Shown here piece by piece: positions 61,156 to 64,000 of a DNA stretch of 64,000 nt. The stretch covers positions 124,001-188,000 of the forward strand of contig NZ_JAJAWH010000007.1 of assembly GCF_020531965.1 (NCBI RefSeq). Direction: 5' to 3'. Position numbers and translations under genes: made by a program. A model generated the notes under the pieces. The model was not told the origin of the DNA and searched no databases. It worked only from the letters and a program-made list of their open reading frames with translations. The DNA is from Pseudorhizobium xiangyangii (GTDB lineage: Bacteria > Pseudomonadota > Alphaproteobacteria > Rhizobiales > Rhizobiaceae). How positions within the stretch are numbered: position 1 is the first letter of the stretch; each line of letters opens with the position of its first letter.

Positions 61156-62973
61156 TCAGGCGATCTTTGCTTTTTCGAATCGCTTGCGATCGTTCGCATC
61201 CAGGAACATCTTGCGCAGGCGGATGTTCTTCGGTGTCACTTCCATCAACTCATCGTCCTGGATCCAGGAAAGAGCACGGTCGAGCGTCATGCGGATCGGC
61301 GGAGTCAGGCGCACGGCTTCGTCCTTGCCGGCCGAACGAATGTTGGTGAGCTGCTTGCCCTTCAACACGTTGACCTCGAGGTCGTTGTCCCTGCTGTGAA
61401 TGCCGATGATCATGCCGGCGTAAACCTTTTCACCCGGCTCGATGATCATCGGACCACGGTCTTCCAGGTTGAACATGGCGTAGGCAACGGCTTCACCGGC
61501 CTGGTTGGAAAGCAGAACGCCGTTGGTACGACCGCCGATTTCACCCTTGAAAGGCTGATAATCATGGAACAGACGGTTCATGATCGCAGTACCGCGGGTG
61601 TCGGTCAGAAGTTCCGACTGGTAGCCGATGAGACCACGGGTCGGCGCGAAGAACACCAGACGGACGCGGCTGCCGCCGGACGGACGAAGCTCGGCCATTT
61701 CAGCCTTGCGCTCGGACATCTTCTGCACGACGATACCGGAATGCTCTTCATCGACGTCGATGACGACTTCTTCGATCGGCTCCATCAGCGTGCCGTTCTC
61801 GTCCTTGTGCATGACGACGCGCGGACGCGACACGGCAAGCTCGAAACCTTCACGACGCATGGTTTCGATCAGTACGGCCAGCTGCAATTCGCCGCGACCG
61901 GAAACGTAGAACGAATCCTTGCCTTCGGCTTCTTCGATCTTCAGCGCAACGTTGCCTTCGGCTTCCTTGAACAGACGGTCGCGGATAACGCGGCTAGTAA
62001 CCTTGTCGCCTTCGGTGCCGGCCAGCGGGCTGTCGTTGACGAGGAAGGACATGGTGACCGTCGGAGGATCGATCGGCTGCGCGGTCATCGGTTCGGTGAC
62101 CGAGGGATCACAGAACGTGTCGGCAACGGTTCCCTTGGACAGGCCGGCGATGGCCACGATGTCGCCTGCATGGGCTTCGTCGATCGACGTGCGCTCGATG
62201 CCGCGGAACGCGAGGATCTTGGAGATACGGCCGGTTTCAACCGTCTTGCCGTCCTGGCCGAGAACCTTCACCGGCTGGTTCGGCTTGATAGAGCCGGATG
62301 CAATGCGGCCGGTGATGATACGGCCGAGGAAGGGGTTGGCTTCCAGCAGCGTGCCGATCATGCGGAACGGGCCATCAGCGACGTTGGGCTCGGGAACGTG
62401 CTTGACCACGAGGTCGAGCAGCGGACCAAGACCTTGATCCTTCGGGCCTTCCGGGTTGACGTTCATCCAACCGTCACGACCAGAACCATAGAGGATCGGG
62501 AAGTCGAGCTGTTCGTCCGTCGCATCGAGGTTCGCGAACAGGTCGAAAACCTCGTTGATGACTTCTTCGTGACGGCCGTCCGGACGGTCGATCTTGTTGA
62601 TCGCGACGATCGGGCGAAGGCCAACCTTGAGTGCCTTTCCGACCACGAACTTGGTCTGCGGCATCGGGCCTTCGGAAGAGTCGACCAGAACGATCGCGCC
62701 ATCCACCATCGACAGGATACGCTCGACTTCGCCGCCGAAGTCGGCGTGACCGGGGGTATCGACGATATTGATGCGGACACCCTTCCATTCCACCGAGGTG
62801 GCCTTGGCGAGAATGGTGATGCCGCGTTCCTTTTCGAGATCGTTCGAGTCCATGACGCGTTCTGCAACGCGCTGGTTCTCGCGGAACGAGCCCGATTGTT
62901 TCAGAAGCTCGTCGACAAGGGTCGTTTTGCCATGGTCAACGTGCGCGATAATCGCGATGTTGCGAAGTGCCAT
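61156..62973 (-). CDS. typA: Ribosome-associated translational GTPase TypA/BipA
   Basis: A 605-residue EF-G-like GTPase. G1 is [11 protein letters not shown]2 region [10 protein letters not shown]3 [12 protein letters not shown]4 NKIDRPD. Domains II, III and V and the C-terminal TypA-specific domain ([36 protein letters not shown]) follow. ATG 62973 gives the standard length; a 28-residue upstream extension lacks homology. Acts in ribosome assembly and stress adaptation. Confidence 0.96.
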   Translation of the reverse strand: MALRNIAIIAHVDHGKTTLVDELLKQSGSFRENQRVAERVMDSNDLEKERGITILAKATSVEWKGVRINIVDTPGHADFGGEVERILSMVDGAIVLVDSSEGPMPQTKFVVGKALKVGLRPIVAINKIDRPDGRHEEVINEVFDLFANLDATDEQLDFPILYGSGRDGWMNVNPEGPKDQGLGPLLDLVVKHVPEPNVADGPFRMIGTLLEANPFLGRIITGRIASGSIKPNQPVKVLGQDGKTVETGRISKILAFRGIERTSIDEAHAGDIVAIAGLSKGTVADTFCDPSVTEPMTAQPIDPPTVTMSFLVNDSPLAGTEGDKVTSRVIRDRLFKEAEGNVALKIEEAEGKDSFYVSGRGELQLAVLIETMRREGFELAVSRPRVVMHKDENGTLMEPIEEVVIDVDEEHSGIVVQKMSERKAEMAELRPSGGSRVRLVFFAPTRGLIGYQSELLTDTRGTAIMNRLFHDYQPFKGEIGGRTNGVLLSNQAGEAVAYAMFNLEDRGPMIIEPGEKVYAGMIIGIHSRDNDLEVNVLKGKQLTNIRSAGKDEAVRLTPPIRMTLDRALSWIQDDELMEVTPKNIRLRKMFLDANDRKRFEKAKIA

Positions 62974-63096
62974 TGATGATATCTCTGGGGCTGTGGCGCC
63001 AACATTTCGGAGGACGCGCCAATTTTCGTTGGCGCGTCCATACCCTGTTTTTCGCATTTGCGAAAGAGGGGAACGCCTTTCCTTATTGGAGGGCAG

Positions 63097-64000
63097 CTAT
63101 GCGTCGCTGCCCGAAAGCTCCTCGACCATGGCGAGACCTTTCTTGCGCAGCATGGCTTCCGGGTCCGGCAGCTTGCCACGGAAGGCCTTGTAGGCCGCCT
63201 CAGGATCGATGGATCCACCAACGGAATAGATATTGTTCTTCAGCTTGCGCGCCATGACCGGATCGAAGGGATTGCCGGTTTCCTCGAAGGCCGCGAAGGC
63301 GTCCGCATCGAGCACTTCCGACCACATGTAGGAATAGTAGCCGGCGGAATAGCCGTCACCGGCGAACACATGCTGGAAATGAGGCGTCGCGTGGCGCATG
63401 ACGATCGACTGGGGCATTCCGATCTCGCTAAGGACCTCCGCTTGCACGGCCATCGGATCTTCCACGGCCATTCGGGTGTGAAATGCCATGTCGACCAGGG
63501 CAGAAGCGGTGAACTCGACCGTTGCGAAGCCAGCATTGAATGTTCGCGCGGCAATAACCTTGTCGAGAAGCTCCTTCGGCATCGACTCGCCCGTTTCGAA
63601 ATGCACAGCATATGTCTCGAGGATTTCCGGTACGGTCAGCCAGTGTTCATAGAGCTGCGACGGCAGTTCGACGAAATCGCGCGAGACGCCGGTGCCCGAA
63701 ACAGACGGGTAGGTGACATCCGACAACATACCGTGGAGTGCATGTCCGAACTCGTGGAACAGCGTGCGCGCGTCATCGAGCGAAAGGAGTGCAGGTTTAC
63801 CGGCCGCAGGCTTGGCGAAGTTGCACACATTGTAGATGATCGGCAGCTCGCCTTTTGAGCCATTCTTCAGGGGCAGCTTGTGCTGGGACTGGAGCGAACT
63901 CATCCACGCTCCCGACCGCTTTGAGGAGCGAGCGAAGTAATCGCCGAGGAACAAGGCCTTGAGATTGTTGTTCTCGTCCCTAATCTCGAAGACACGCACA
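63097..64000 (-). CDS. M3 family metallopeptidase, oligopeptidase/Dcp-like (partial)
   Basis: The C-terminal 300 or so residues; the frame runs off the right edge. The zinc motif [12 protein letters not shown] is intact, followed by [20 protein letters not shown] and [18 protein letters not shown], typical of the thimet oligopeptidase/Dcp family. The product would degrade short peptides or release dipeptides in the cytoplasm or periplasm. It ends 124 bp upstream of typA; no promoter seen. Confidence 0.9.
   Translation of the reverse strand, partial: VRVFEIRDENNNLKALFLGDYFARSSKRSGAWMSSLQSQHKLPLKNGSKGELPIIYNVCNFAKPAAGKPALLSLDDARTLFHEFGHALHGMLSDVTYPSVSGTGVSRDFVELPSQLYEHWLTVPEILETYAVHFETGESMPKELLDKVIAARTFNAGFATVEFTASALVDMAFHTRMAVEDPMAVQAEVLSEIGMPQSIVMRHATPHFQHVFAGDGYSAGYYSYMWSEVLDADAFAAFEETGNPFDPVMARKLKNNIYSVGGSIDPEAAYKAFRGKLPDPEAMLRKKGLAMVEELSGSDA

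Noticed and set aside
61396-62976. A 526-codon open frame on the plus strand antisense to typA
   Set aside because: typA on the opposite strand has every family motif; the antisense frame has His/Asp/Arg-biased composition typical of shadow frames in high-GC DNA and no recognisable domain.
1-64000. tRNA or rRNA genes, CRISPR arrays, insertion sequences, prophage and toxin-antitoxin modules
   Set aside because: Looked for and not seen by eye; no tRNA cloverleaf, direct-repeat array, transposase, integrase or phage structural frame was recognised.

Overview
The window is high-GC chromosomal DNA of an alphaproteobacterium, almost certainly from the Rhizobiaceae (Rhizobium/Agrobacterium/Ensifer relatives). 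The basis is the combination of an ehuABCD-eut/doe ectoine-catabolism cluster with EnuR and an AsnC regulator, a pha-type K+/H+ antiporter operon with fused A/B subunits, hemC-hemD followed by a mitofilin-like gene and hemY, an HWE histidine kinase, and EcfG-type and CtrA-type promoter motifs. No rRNA, tRNA, CRISPR array, insertion sequence, prophage or replication origin was seen. Genes cut by the window edges are a TIGR02588-family gene (left) and a Dcp-like M3 metallopeptidase (right).

Layout. 1-4.3 kb: a TIGR02588/TIGR02587 membrane-protein pair, an HWE sensor kinase, a DUF1194 von Willebrand-like protein and a Pmp3-type small membrane protein. 4.4-11.5 kb: a quinate/shikimate uptake and degradation cluster (type II dehydroquinase, TRAP transporter, 3-dehydroshikimate dehydratase QuiC, AroE/QsuD-like dehydrogenase) with a divergent TetR regulator and two matching operators. 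11.5-15.5 kb: a frameshifted GFA-family gene and a marR-emrB-emrA-like drug-efflux operon behind a 33-bp palindrome. 15.5-19.3 kb: a GH13 alpha-glucosidase and treZ. 19.3-21.7 kb: TPP riboswitch and thiM-thiE-thiD. 21.7-23.6 kb: a CoA-transferase with an FNR/FixK-like box. 23.6-36.8 kb: ectoine/hydroxyectoine catabolism, comprising ABC uptake (ehuABCD), eutABC, doeA, doeB, EnuR, an AsnC regulator, a semialdehyde dehydrogenase and an aminotransferase. 36.8-39.3 kb: a decayed alcohol dehydrogenase, an orphan Zur-box/aztD unit, a NepR-like small ORF and a small HTH gene. 39.4-45.5 kb: the pha (Mrp-type) antiporter. 45.6-48.5 kb: a cystine/polar amino-acid ABC system and a small secreted protein with a CtrA box. 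48.5-64 kb: housekeeping genes (protein methyltransferase, EVE, YciI, gpsA, tsaD, hemC, hemD, mitofilin-like, hemY, TerB-like, a glutamine amidotransferase, MFS, yggT, ppa, GNAT, typA, dcp).

The main unifying signal is osmotic and general stress. Five upstream regions carry matches or near matches to the alphaproteobacterial general-stress (EcfG/RpoE2) promoter GGAAC-N16/17-CGTT: the GH13 gene, treZ, the GFA pseudogene, the Pmp3-like gene, and a small ORF whose C-terminus matches the NepR anti-sigma signature. Together with the HWE kinase, trehalose metabolism, ectoine turnover and the K+/H+ antiporter, this suggests a stress-response neighbourhood with a possible unannotated NepR-like regulator. 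Functions are assigned from recognised family features read by eye. No database search was run, and promoter and operator calls are motif-based inferences.
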